Source: Whalleya microplaca (lineage: Eukaryota > Ascomycota > Sordariomycetes > Xylariales > Xylariaceae). From it: DNA of 64,000 bases. Below, in pieces: positions 34,355 to 45,012 of this stretch. Made by a program: the position numbers and the translations under genes. Positions within the stretch are counted from its first letter, which is position 1. Every line of letters starts with the position of its first letter. The stretch is taken from positions 332,428 to 396,427 of the forward strand of contig MU385760.1 in NCBI GenBank assembly GCA_022497155.1. The letters run 5' to 3'. The notes beneath the pieces were generated by a model. The model worked only from the letters and a program-made list of their open reading frames with translations, had not been told where the DNA came from and searched no databases.

Positions 34355-35326
34355 TTAAAAGGCCATCGTCTTCTTGATCTCCGCGATAGCCAAACCGGGG
34401 TTCAGGCCCTTCGGGCAAGTTCGCGTGCAGTTCAGGATAGTGTGACACCTGTACAAACTCATCGAGTTCTCGAGGGCGGCCTTGCGCTCGGCCTTGCGCT
34501 CGTCTCGGGAATCGGCGAGCCAACGGTAGGATTGAAGCAGGATGGCGGGTCCCAGGTACTCCTCGGCGTTCCACCAGTAGGACGGACACGATGTCGAGCA
34601 GCAAGCGCAAAGAATACACTCGTATAAACCATCCAGCTTTCGGCGGTCGGCCTTGCTTTGCCGGTATTCTTTGTTCTAGAGAAGAGAGCAGCAGTTAGCG
34701 CGACGAATGTAAATCCGACCTGGGGCGGCACCTTACGTCTGGCGCAGGGGTATCTCTTTGCAGATACGGCTTAATTGACTTGTATTGCTTGTAAAAGTGC
34801 GTCAAATCCGGGACCAGGTCCTTGACGACATATGTGTGAGGCAAAGGGTAGATCTTCATCTCGGCGCCAGTGTCGGTAGGAATTCGACCTGGGAGGCGCA
34901 TGAGCTACCAAAACCTCGAAACATTGGCGACAGAGTGCGCCATCACGACTTACATAGGCAGGCTAATGTATTTGTTCCGTTGATGTTCATGGCACAGCTA
35001 CCGCAGATACCCTCTCGGCAACTCCGGCGGAATGTTAACGTCGGGTCCAGCTCGTTCTTGATCCTGACCAGAGCATCGAGAACCATAGGCCCCGTCTTGT
35101 TTAGATCTAATGTGTATGTCTGCATTCTTGGCTTCTCGGTCGGGCTGTCGGGGTTCCAACGGTAGATCTGGAAGGACTTCATGCGCGAATCGCTGCTGCC
35201 CTTGGGATTTGCGTCGATCGTCGCACTGCCGAGGGACGCCATTGATCGCGCGAACATTGTCGGCTGCATTGCTGTTCGCGACGAGGCGGCCAGGAGCCGG
35301 GTCGAGGTAGAGCGGAGGGCTGCCAT
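34355..35326 (-). CDS. SDH2: Succinate dehydrogenase iron-sulfur subunit (complex II)
   Basis: Carries electrons from the flavoprotein subunit to ubiquinone in the mitochondrial inner membrane. It has 281 residues in three exons: 35326-34954, 34888-34737 and 34675-34355, with introns of 65 and 61 nt. The first acceptor was set at CCTCCCAG because it restores LACLCRIPTDT. A Ser/Arg/Ala-rich presequence ([17 protein letters not shown]) precedes the mature protein. The 2Fe-2S ligands lie in [10 protein letters not shown] and the later TLACLC. The 4Fe-4S and 3Fe-4S ligands lie in [16 protein letters not shown] and [17 protein letters not shown]. The His in the last motif is the residue often changed in carboxamide-resistant fungi; here it is the wild-type His. 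The assembly factor SDHAF3 is encoded 25 kb away. Confidence 0.97.
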
Positions 35327-36332
35327 CGTGGGCAATCGGTGGGTAAGGTCAGTCAATCAAGATCGGGATAATCTGGATAATCTCTCTCTTTCTCCCTTGT
35401 TTGGAGGGGGTGTTTAAGCGACAGAAAGAAAGTAGTATGTAGAAAGGGAAAAATGGCCAAGACTACAAGATGCTGGAGGTGTCGATATGTGAGTACAAAG
35501 GACCAATTAAGGTTCTGTTCTAGGACTCAGACTAGGGAGCAATTTCGTAATTAGCAGCAGTGTGTTTGTATGGGAATAGTGGCAAAGAGTTGAGAGAGAA
35601 TGCCTTCATCATCGACCTTTCCGATCCCATTAGCCCTCGGTTATTGGTCTTGACCTCTTCCGCCAATCATGTGCTTTCAATTAATCAACTCACCCGGGCC
35701 CTGAGTTATTTCCGCCTTCCTAATTCCCGGAGTCAGATGCCCCCAAGCCCCCGACCCACCTGCCTACCTTAGCGACATAGGCAACCGATCCATTCCGGGA
35801 CAAGGTCAGTACCTATCCACAATATGTAGTTAAACGGCATTATAGCACTACTGGTCAACGTCTGTCTGTCGGTTAGTAAGATATAGTAAGTATGTATATG
35901 TAGGTACGCATAAAATGTGCTAAGCGTTTGTTTGCTCTCACCATGACTTCAAGGTGACGATAGCCCCATGAAATATAAAAGGGTCATTCAGTGACGGGCA
36001 TACATGTACACACACATATATATACTTCAAATATGACCCCTATACATATAGTCATTCAATATGAAGTCAACTAGGTACATAACTGCGCCTAGCACATGAA
36101 TCTCGGATCATGTCGCCCATTTATGTAAATGAAGATAACGCACTGCGCTGGTATAACATTCCTCGGACCCCCCAAGCATTACAGCTCAGCCTACATACCT
36201 CTAGATAACAAAGATGAATCAGAACCCCTCTCCCTTCCTCGAGTACGCACTCATCTCACCATAGTTTTAGTCCCTTTTAGCCTTTGGCAGCTATAAATTA
36301 GTTGCAAATACATGTTTACCTGTCGACAACGC
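35327..36332. other. Intergenic
   Basis: SDH2 promoter side and 3' side of the F-box gene. No gene seen; contains TATATA-type simple sequence near 36015-36025. Confidence 0.55.
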
Positions 36333-37972
36333 TCAGAACATGTGGTAAAAAGCTGCGTGCATGTCGAATTCCTGGTCGATCTCATTCATTAAATCTCCGT
36401 ACTCATCACCAAATTCATCCATCTCTCCATCCAAGGGCCAAGCGTCATCGTCCTCGTCCTCGTCCTCGTCATGCTCGGAGTCATTGTTTGACCAGACTTC
36501 CCAATAACCTCCGAGCACATTTGCTATCATTGGTTAATCGCCGTCATCGAGGGGGCGTCAGTCATATGGTCTAGCTTACCTGTCCGGTCTACAGATATCG
36601 ATATTTTCTTAGGAAGGCTTTCCAACTCGCTTCGGATGTCTGGGCCCATGTAGGAGAATTCCTGAACAAATCGATTATCCCTAGTTTCGAAAGCTATAGC
36701 ACGCGGATCGCCGCGAGCTCGCCGGTTCAGCTCGCTAAAATGGATATCCTCGAGATTGCCAGCAATTTGAGACAGCGTTGTAAAGAAATCGCCCCACATG
36801 TAGGTAATAGAGTGGTGGGACGGCGCTTTCTTTTCATCGACGTATAGCGACACTACATGGAGGCGTAGCTTCTGCAACGTCGCCGAACACTTCCCAATTA
36901 TGGCAAGCAGATGTTGGACGGCAATCGGGCTACACGTAAACCCAAGCTCCCGGAGTCCGGTCAATGCTGGAGACTTCGGTGGCTCTAATTCTGGAGGGCC
37001 GTTGTAATCCTCGCTTGGAACAGGAGCGGCTAGCCACTCGAAGAAGCCGTCGAAGTGGCTACTGTAGCTCAGGTGCAAGTGGCGGAGCTGGGTCAACGAT
37101 CCAAGGAATTTGCGCAGGTGATAAGTCCTGGCCAAATAGGGCGCCTGGCCTTTAGGTGCGATGAGGCGCATATTTTCTGTGAGCTCCCCGCCGACTCCAA
37201 TAGACAACGTCTGTAGGTCCGACAGTATAGGTAAGGCTGCCTGTTGCATAAATCGGGGGATGTTGAATGCTGCATCGGGTAGCAAACATTTTCGCAGGCC
37301 GGTCTCGATCCTCTTCGGCCTCGAACCAGACTTCGCAAGCGCATAAAGAAGGCTGCGGAAACAACTAGCATTTGACACGTCATTGCCATAAGTTAACACC
37401 TCTCGAGCAGTTCTCAAGTCGATTGACGTCTCTTTAAGGATCTTGGCAGCTCCACAGCTTAGACTACCTTCCCCGGCATCATGGGGGTAAAGCTTTCTAG
37501 ACTGAAGACCGACTGTATCAAGCTGGAGATTACGGAAGGCCTCGGTCAGCATCTGCTGGTCTTGGCCAAGATCGATGAAAACCTGCTGGTCGATGCACAT
37601 TTCTTCGAATCTGTTATACCTGACTTTTTCCTCCAGGTTATCATTGGGATTAGCCGGTCGCTGCCGATTAATGGTTCTCGCTCCAGCCATTGTATCCTGG
37701 AGGTAGTCAGAGTGCAGGGTTTCCACCCCGATGTCCACGTGTCTCAGATACGAGGACAGACGAGACTGAGATATGTCAACGAGGGCCTGGAGGCTGAATT
37801 CGGTGCGCATGAATTGCATTCTGGAGAAGAATTGCCGAGCAAAAAAGGGGAAGAGCGAGGCTTCACAAAACCTGCTGGTTAGACGAAGGGCTCCATAGTC
37901 TGGTGTAGAAAGATAGGAGGTGATCTGGACCAGAATCTCTAGAGGAATTGCATCAAGGTTTGGTGAAGCCAT
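36333..37972 (-). CDS. F-box protein with acidic C-terminus
   Basis: Likely substrate adaptor of an SCF ubiquitin ligase, 527 residues. Exons are 37972-36580 and 36523-36333 with a 56-nt intron (GTAAGC...GATAG). The F-box lies at residues 5-45 (LDAIPLEILVQITSYLSTPD, then LRLTSRFCEASLF). The middle holds leucine-rich segments typical of these fungal proteins (LRHLHLSYSSHFDGFFEWL). The short second exon encodes an acidic stretch (NDSEHDEDEDEDDDAWPLDG) and the end AAFYHMF. The start is the first true ATG (MASPNLDAIP). The substrate is unknown. Confidence 0.88.
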
Positions 37973-38601
37973 AGTAAGAGTACACAATCAGATTCATAAC
38001 AAAAGGTGGTATTATGATAGGTTACTGGGATAGGATCTTGAGTGGACGCAGTTCAAAGGCGATAGATATCGAGAATTGCAAAGGTTTTACGCGATGCATG
38101 CAGGAGGTAGTATGCGTAAGAGCTTACAGGTTACGTATATTTATCGCGCCGCTCGACTGGACAGTTCAAACGGTGCGATGAGCTGAAAGTCTGAAACAAA
38201 AAGTGACGTTATGTGGCTGGTGCTACAGTACATATGTACACACCCGTAGATGTATAGTGGCTGATGATGCGCGACAGCACGTGTTTTGGGGATCCAAGTT
38301 GACACCGGCCGCCATTAGCCGCCGATTCTTTATGCATTAGATACCTTAGGTAAGGTATGGACACAGTACGAATGGACGTACCGGAACCCGGTCGGAGCTA
38401 CTCCGTGCTACTAAGATAGTAGTGGTACTTCCATACACAATGGATCCTATACATAGTACAAAAAAAAGTTATACTTGAATGATCCTCTACCGTACCTATG
38501 TAACATACTTGCCTCACTTATAGCAATGCCCATAGCAGTATCTAGATCACCACGACCTGTGGTAACTCGATGGAACGCCACCACTTCAACGTAACATCAC
38601 C
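37973..38601. other. Intergenic, divergent promoter region
   Basis: Shared upstream region of the F-box gene (minus) and the phosphatase gene (plus). No clear regulatory motif beyond AT-rich stretches. Confidence 0.5.
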
Positions 38602-39804
38602 ATGCTTTCGAAGGCGCATAGCAGGGCATTTCTAAAGTCGTCCGTAACGTGTCTTCAGTGCCAATTGAGATCCTCGTTGCGTCGAGACCAGCATGTCCGT
38701 GCCTTTTCCACCCACCCCATCCTTCGATCGCAAGACGTCGATGCGGAAGCGCAACTAGAGTCAATGCGCAAGTTCACCTACCACGCTGCTGCCTCCTTCT
38801 CGGCCAAGAACAAGAGATTCGACCCTGCCACCAATGTCTTCCACTTCAACCCCTACAACCGCATCCAGACCCAGAAGAAGCGACCGAAGTCGAAGAGACC
38901 AGCCAGTGGCCAGGATGCCTTCTTCATAAGTCGGGTCAACGATACCAGTGCCCTTGCGTTCGGCATCGCCGACGGCGTCGGGGGCTGGGAGGATAGCGGT
39001 GTCGACCCGGCCGATTTCTCTCACAGCTTCTGTGACTACATGGCCTCGGCCGCCTACGAGCACAAGCCAGACGCCGCCGATTCTCGTCACTTCACTGCCA
39101 GAACGCTGATGCAGAGGGGATATGACGATGTCTGCCAGGACAGGACCATACATGCAGGAGGCAGCACGGCATGTATCGCCATCGCGAATGAGGATGGAGT
39201 ATTGGAGGTAGCGAATTTGGGCGACTCGGGGTTTATACAATTGCGACTAAACGCAGTACACAGCTATTCAGAACCCCAGATTCACGCCTTTAACACCCCG
39301 TATCAGCTGTCCATCGTGCCGGCCAGTATGCTAGCTCGGGCTGCTGTCTTTGGCGGGGCGCAGCTATGTGACCATCCTAAGGATGCAGATGTCACGCAGC
39401 ATTATCTCCAGCACGGCGATATACTCGTCTTCGCCAGTGATGGCGTCTGGGACAACATGTTTAACCAGGACGTCCTACGGATAGTGAGTCGGCTGATGAC
39501 CCGCATTGGGGCCTGGAAAGCTGGCGACGGTGGGATACAGGTTGCCGATAATCTCAACCCATATACAGAGGCTAAAGACTCACTCCAAAGACCGATACCA
39601 CTTCAGAGCGTATTAGCAGTAGAGATCGCTAATGCTGCTAAGATAGCCAGTATGAACCAGCGAGTCAACGGCCCTTTCGCAAAGGAAGTCCACAAATACT
39701 ACCCTCACGAAAACTGGCACGGCGGCAAGGTCGACGACATCTGTGTCGTCGTCGTTGTTGTGTCTGAAGATGGGAAGTCACCCGCTATCGGAAGCAAACT
39801 ATGA
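38602..39804 (+). CDS. PTC7: PP2C-family phosphatase, PTC7/Azr1-like, with presequence and terminal SKL
   Basis: Metal-dependent Ser/Thr phosphatase, 400 residues, one exon. The N-terminus (MLSKAHSRAFLKSSVTCLQC, then RSSLRRDQHVRAFST) has the look of a mitochondrial targeting sequence. The catalytic domain shows the PP2C metal-binding segments FGIADGVGGW, GGSTACIAI, VANLGDSGF, LVFASDGVWDN and a late VDDICVVVV. The family (yeast Ptc7) acts in mitochondria on coenzyme Q synthesis. The final residues are AIGSKL, a canonical type-1 peroxisomal signal, which is unexpected next to a mitochondrial presequence and suggests dual targeting. The alternative is that the SKL is masked or fortuitous. Confidence 0.92.
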   Translation: MLSKAHSRAFLKSSVTCLQCQLRSSLRRDQHVRAFSTHPILRSQDVDAEAQLESMRKFTYHAAASFSAKNKRFDPATNVFHFNPYNRIQTQKKRPKSKRPASGQDAFFISRVNDTSALAFGIADGVGGWEDSGVDPADFSHSFCDYMASAAYEHKPDAADSRHFTARTLMQRGYDDVCQDRTIHAGGSTACIAIANEDGVLEVANLGDSGFIQLRLNAVHSYSEPQIHAFNTPYQLSIVPASMLARAAVFGGAQLCDHPKDADVTQHYLQHGDILVFASDGVWDNMFNQDVLRIVSRLMTRIGAWKAGDGGIQVADNLNPYTEAKDSLQRPIPLQSVLAVEIANAAKIASMNQRVNGPFAKEVHKYYPHENWHGGKVDDICVVVVVVSEDGKSPAIGSKL

Positions 39805-41534
39805 TACTAGGTATAGACCACAACTTTTGGGGAGCCACATAGAACTTGCATTCGTCAGGCGTTTGGAGGCGGGCTTCGTACTTGTGAGCATTGTGCATAT
39901 GGCGGGAGGACGGCCGGGCAGACGGTCGATGTGGTCTTTTAGTACATACGATTAGTATCAGCGATTCATCCTTTTCTTCGCATTTTTGTCTAGCAACTAG
40001 GCAGGTAGATCCTTGCGCTCACGCTGAGAATCCATATGACAATAACTCACTAAAGACTTTACCCGTATCCTAAAGCTAACTACATGTCTAGTTTCCTCTC
40101 CCTCTAAGCTCTTAGCCAATAGTCATATCATTGGACGTAACCCTTGAAAGGGCCAGGGTCATTCGGGCCCAATTGGGTCTACTCGAGCCTCTATCAAAGG
40201 ACGGCGAGATACTCAATTTTACCAACAATCTTCGACCAATGCTATAAACTTGCTAACTCACGTTTTCTCGTCCTTGTTCGTTCTCATTCCTTCATTAAAA
40301 CCATTCTATGTATAAGTATTGATATAAATTTCATCAACACTCCTTCCATGTTACTTGCAAGCAGATCCGATATAGGCCCGCTAGAAACTTCTGACGTCTT
40401 TGGCCTCTTTAAGTCACCACGGCACCGAGGGGCGGTCCGGTGTTGCTACTGGATAAAATACGACAAGAGGTAAACGGATCCCGTTAGTGGTCTTTTTAAC
40501 TCGTATGCAACTTTGCCGGCAGTCTACTCCCATAAAGCCTAGAATTGATAGAATTGAAGGAGATATGATACAGAGGTGGGCTATATACCAACGATGTTCG
40601 GATTACTCCCCTGCTTCATACCAAAGATAAATGCTTCTTTGTTTGCCAAAGCCAAACTTCAAAGCTCTAGGCTTTGTACATCTGGCATACTCGGTGGAAC
40701 ATAATGAAATGAGCAATAACATGATATGAGATAATGAACGGCCTGATTCGTCAGTGGTGTAAGAAGAGTTTCAAAATTGTTTCCCGATGTGAACGTTCCT
40801 CAAGTTCTGACTCATGTGAGCATAACACAGACATGAGACCATTCTCATCTTAACTCCATAACTTTCTTAATGACGTTATAGGAACAAACATTGCTAGGTG
40901 ACATCTAACTATGACAGGTATGGATTGCTATTGTCAGATGATCAGTGCCAGCTTTTCCATACGTCTGCCCCTGAACTCCGAGTCACCGGTCAAACTGCAC
41001 CGTACTCATACTTCTCTGGACACCCTCGCACCAGCATTGGCGACAGTGTAAAGTAATTTCCTGCGTCAGTTCCCCAGTGAAGGAGGTCACCATCAAAGCA
41101 CCTACCAACATGAGGTGTGAATCAGGCACTCCGTGTAGGTGACGAGGACAAAGTGAGTCGACACCTAGTTTGATGCATTGTTTCCCTATAAAAGACCAAC
41201 ATCAACCTGCAAAAAAAAAAAAAAAAAGGAAAGCTGTCTCAATAGTACCTCAGGTAGTATATCCCCAATACGCAACCTACTCCGCCAAGTACGAAGAGTA
41301 GAGTATATATTTACGCCTTGTCAACACGCTTAGACTTATCTGTTGTAGGATCAATATCTGCTTATTATATTCACCAGCATCATCAGCATCCGCCATTCGC
41401 CCCTTGAGTCTCACCAAGCTCCGACTGCATGCCAATATAGCATCGGCGTTGATAATTCACCAACATCCTCTAGCCAAATCAGCCTTGCAGTTTGCACTTC
41501 ACCTCAGATATTACAGCTCCAGCTGCCAGACATT
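39805..41534. other. Intergenic
   Basis: No supported gene in 1.7 kb. A 17-nt poly-A tract lies at about 41211-41227. Confidence 0.5.
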
Positions 41535-41789
41535 ATGTGTAAACAGACCAATCTCAAGTGCAAAAAATGCGAACGCATCTATTACACGTCCCTCGCGGCA
41601 TGCGATTATGCTCCCTGGTGCATTCCAGATCCCCCGGTAGACGAAGAGCCCCCGTATTCTGAGTACTGTCACAACTGCAAACCCAAGGACACCGTCGGGT
41701 GTGATAAAAAGGAAGACTGTACTGAGAAGAAACCGGAAGACAGTCCTGAGAAGAAACCAGAAGACGCCGAAAATACTGCAAATGCTTAA
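41535..41789 (+). CDS. Small Cys-rich protein with charged Lys/Glu/Pro repeat tail (84 aa)
   Basis: ATG-initiated 84-residue frame. The first 55 residues have paired cysteines (CKQTNLKCKKC, AACDYAPWC, YCHNCKP), arranged as in a small zinc-binding or disulfide-rich fold. The tail is a short repeat (EKKPEDSPEKKPED). There is no obvious signal peptide, so a secreted effector is unlikely unless an upstream exon is missing. Similar short Cys-rich ORFs are common as lineage-specific genes in Pezizomycotina. The gene stands alone in a sparse region; expression evidence would decide it. Confidence 0.45.
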   Translation: MCKQTNLKCKKCERIYYTSLAACDYAPWCIPDPPVDEEPPYSEYCHNCKPKDTVGCDKKEDCTEKKPEDSPEKKPEDAENTANA

Positions 41790-44193
41790 TTGCCAGAGCA
41801 TTCATGTCTAGAGTCAAGATGCGTTACAGAAAGTTGGCTCCCTTCTTAGACATGAGGTCATTGTTGGTATTATAGGACTGCATGGTGACGGTAAAGAGGA
41901 ACTGTCGCCCAATTTGAAAAGATCCCGAGAGTAAGGCTGCGGGAAGGGGATCCCTTGCTCTAGAAGCCTCGAGCTCACTTACCAGCGTTATTGCTTAGCT
42001 TATGCTGGAGTACAGAGCCTTATCTATTGAGCAGCGTTGAATCCAAGCATGCGCTACCTCTACCTCACAGTGATGAAGCTCAAGATTGCCGTATTTTGAC
42101 GTGTCGGTTCTTGGCTTGTCACCTATGCCTATAGTTCGATGTCCTATTTCGTTACATAACGACTTTATACAGGTTCAATTGGCATATTATCGTAGACACT
42201 GTTTGATAACAACCCCTTCAACCCCGCTGTAATGGATTCCTGATACCAAATCATAAGTATAGAAAAGAGTGACAACAGCTGTTGATTTCCATTATAGTTG
42301 TGTCACGATAATAGGGGTATTAAAGATCTCTTTTAAGCCTATGGATCTCGGAGCAATTATTCTAAGTAACTAGAAGATCCTTCGGATCTTAGACCTTTAC
42401 ACAATTTTACGAGAGTGATCACGGCAGCACCTAAATGATCATTGCACACACTGTAACTGTGATAAGTTGTTTCAAATCCATCAAGTCAGTATGTAGTATC
42501 CTCTAAAATATTCTTCAATATGGATTTAACTAGCTCGGGCTGCGTTATGTAGTCAAATCTTTACACACAGGACACAAAGGCCATTTTATTGGTGTATTTT
42601 ATTCACAAGTTCCAAATATAACGGCCAAATACTCTGCTAGCTTCGATTTGACCTTTAACATCACAGACAGATTTAGCTGTACGGTCTAAACCTCTTGTGC
42701 CAGCAAACATGGCTAGGTCAAACAGTTGCAGAGGAAGAATCTATCTAGCAGTAATCTCACCCTTTAGATGAACGAAGTCTATGTACAATAAGGTGCAGAT
42801 ATGTATACTTCATACATCTCTTATATGTGTTTGAATACCCTGGACTTGTAGCTCTTAACAAGCTCGGAAATCGTATTTTGCTATGCGCTTTCTTATACAG
42901 TAGCCAAGCCCTTACTATACGTCGTATATCTCCCTGTCCATCTTTAATACAATACATTCCGGGCCACACCGAAAAGAAAAGCATGTTCTCATCAAAAGAT
43001 CTAAATATTTAGGCAGGTGGCTATCAAGCAGAAGATAGCTTTCCCTTTTCACCGCTTCTGAGCAAGAAAAACACGTTCTTCTGTCTTTATATCTCGTAAA
43101 AATATACGTATCTAACTGGCTACCCAAACGCATATAACTTACAAGCTCTGGCAGCAACTACTCCGTTGCATTTCAACTGTGCAGCCTCAAATCGGCGCCA
43201 ATCGCACTCGTATGTATAGCTTTCTCTCAATAGACGCCTCCGCTGTGATTTAAAACCCCAAATACCAGTTTTCCAATGACGACATCATATTCCAAGGTAC
43301 GAGGCCAGCACAGGTGGAAGGCTTATAAACCATTGTAACAACGCATATTCCTAACCGGCGCCACCTGCCTCAACCAAAAGCAGCATTGGTCAATGGGTCA
43401 GTTACTCGGCCAGAAAAATCTCTACGGGAGTTTTTCGAAGGTTCCGGAGTTCAAGCCAAGCTGCAAGAGCTTGAAAATCGCGGTTCTGAGCTTTTTCGTC
43501 AAATTCTTTTGGAAAATTGGAAGAAATATAATATTTTTTCTTCTTCTCATTTTAATTCTTCTTGATGTCAAAGTTTCCACCTTAATGGAAGCTATACGGG
43601 CATTCTTTGACCATGCTCAAAGTTGATCATTGGTGTATTTATGCTTATTCACAGTGATGACTGCCGCTGTGGCTACCCGTGGACTCGGTCCATTCATAGG
43701 TCACAACCTACCTATCAGTAGGTAATGTGCCTCGATGTCCAGAGTTGCGTTACACGACATCGAGATGTCGATGCTACAAGACCTCCAGCTTTGTAGGTAG
43801 GCAGTTACCTACCTTTCCAAGGTTCCATTTTACAGGCCGCGCATGATCCGAGTATGACTAATAAGCTTACCCAATAAGCGTAAATCTTGAGCATTTCCCC
43901 CACGAAACAGTCTACCAGTCACAACACAATGTAGACGGCTGAGCACCGATTGTACTAATATCGATTTTGATTACATACATGTATAACTAAGCTACCCGGT
44001 ACACCATTTCATATATCATGTACCTACGAACGGTGTCGTTCGTTCCCTTGAGACGCATTCATCCGTTTCCATTAAGCGTCAACTGCTGCGGAATTACATC
44101 ATTGTACAGGATAAAAAAAGGGGGTATACTATGCAACAACTAAGTCCCAAGACCATGCTACTATGTATAGAGTAGTAGGAAATGTCCAAGTGC
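41790..44193. other. Intergenic, AT-rich
   Basis: No supported gene in 2.4 kb; only short overlapping ORFs without coding character. Confidence 0.5.
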
Positions 44194-45012
44194 TTAGAGA
44201 AGCACGGCACCGACGACAGCCAAGACAGGCGCCACAAAAGGCACAACGGCGCTCTGAGCACCGTTGGCGTTTGGTAGGCTGGTCTGAGAAGAGGTGGCCG
44301 AAGAAGTCCTGGATGCGGAGGAAGAGCGGGCTGCATCATGTTAGCCTGATTGTCTATCATATATTAGCGAACATTGACTCACTAGTGCTAGCACCAGAGC
44401 TCGTCGCGGCTGAGCTGCCAGAGGAGGTTCCAGAAGAGGTGGCAGGGCTGCTGGAAGAACCAGTAGTCGCAGCGGAGGATCCAGAGGAGGTGGCGGCAGA
44501 CGACGAAGCGCTGGCAGCGCTGGAAGAAATAGTGGCAGTCGAGTAAGAGCTTCCAGTGGCACTGACGGCGCTGCTCAGGGATGCAGTGTAGCTAGCGCTA
44601 GTAGCACTAACAGCAGAGCTGCTGCCGGAAGCACTACCACCAGAGATGGGAAACTGCTGGCTATAGTTGACGTTGGTTCCATCGCTGATCTCGAAGGCGT
44701 ACTGCCCGGACGCCAACGAGGTAGCAGGGGTCCAGGTGAAGCTACTGCCAGTGGCACCGGCTGCGCATTCTTAGTATCATAACAGCAAAGGGATTCCAAC
44801 TCGAGAAGCATACTTGTGATTTGTGCAACCGTGTTAAGGTTGTTGGCAGCACCACTCTTCAAGGTGAGGGTGACTGGGCCTGTAGCCTCATCCCATGTGA
44901 TCTCGAAAGGTTGACCGGCCTCGATACCATCGAAGTTGCTGTTGGTGATGATGACCGCATTGGCCAGACCCGAAAGGGCGGCGAGAAGAGCAGAGTATAT
45001 AACCGACTTCAT
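44194..45012 (-). CDS. GPI-anchored Ser/Thr-rich cell-surface protein (Kre9/Knh1-like domain)
   Basis: Predicted cell-wall or plasma-membrane protein of 237 residues. Exons are 45012-44814, 44760-44383 and 44330-44194, with introns of 53 and 52 nt that both have CTAA-type branch sites. A signal peptide (MKSVIYSALLAALSGLANA) leads into a Kre9/Knh1-type beta-sandwich (ITNSNFDGIEAGQPFEITWD, then GSSFTWTPATSLASGQYAFE). A long Ser/Ala/Thr tract follows (about 120 residues), likely O-mannosylated. The C-terminus (SLPNANGAQSAVVPFVAPVL and a hydrophobic end) is a classic GPI-attachment signal, with the Asn-Gly at its start as a likely omega site. These proteins belong to the abundant Ser-Thr-rich GPI family of ascomycetes. 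Confidence 0.92.

Noticed and set aside
40144..40473. 109-codon plus-strand frame
   Set aside because: AT-rich, no domain and no coding-type third-position bias.
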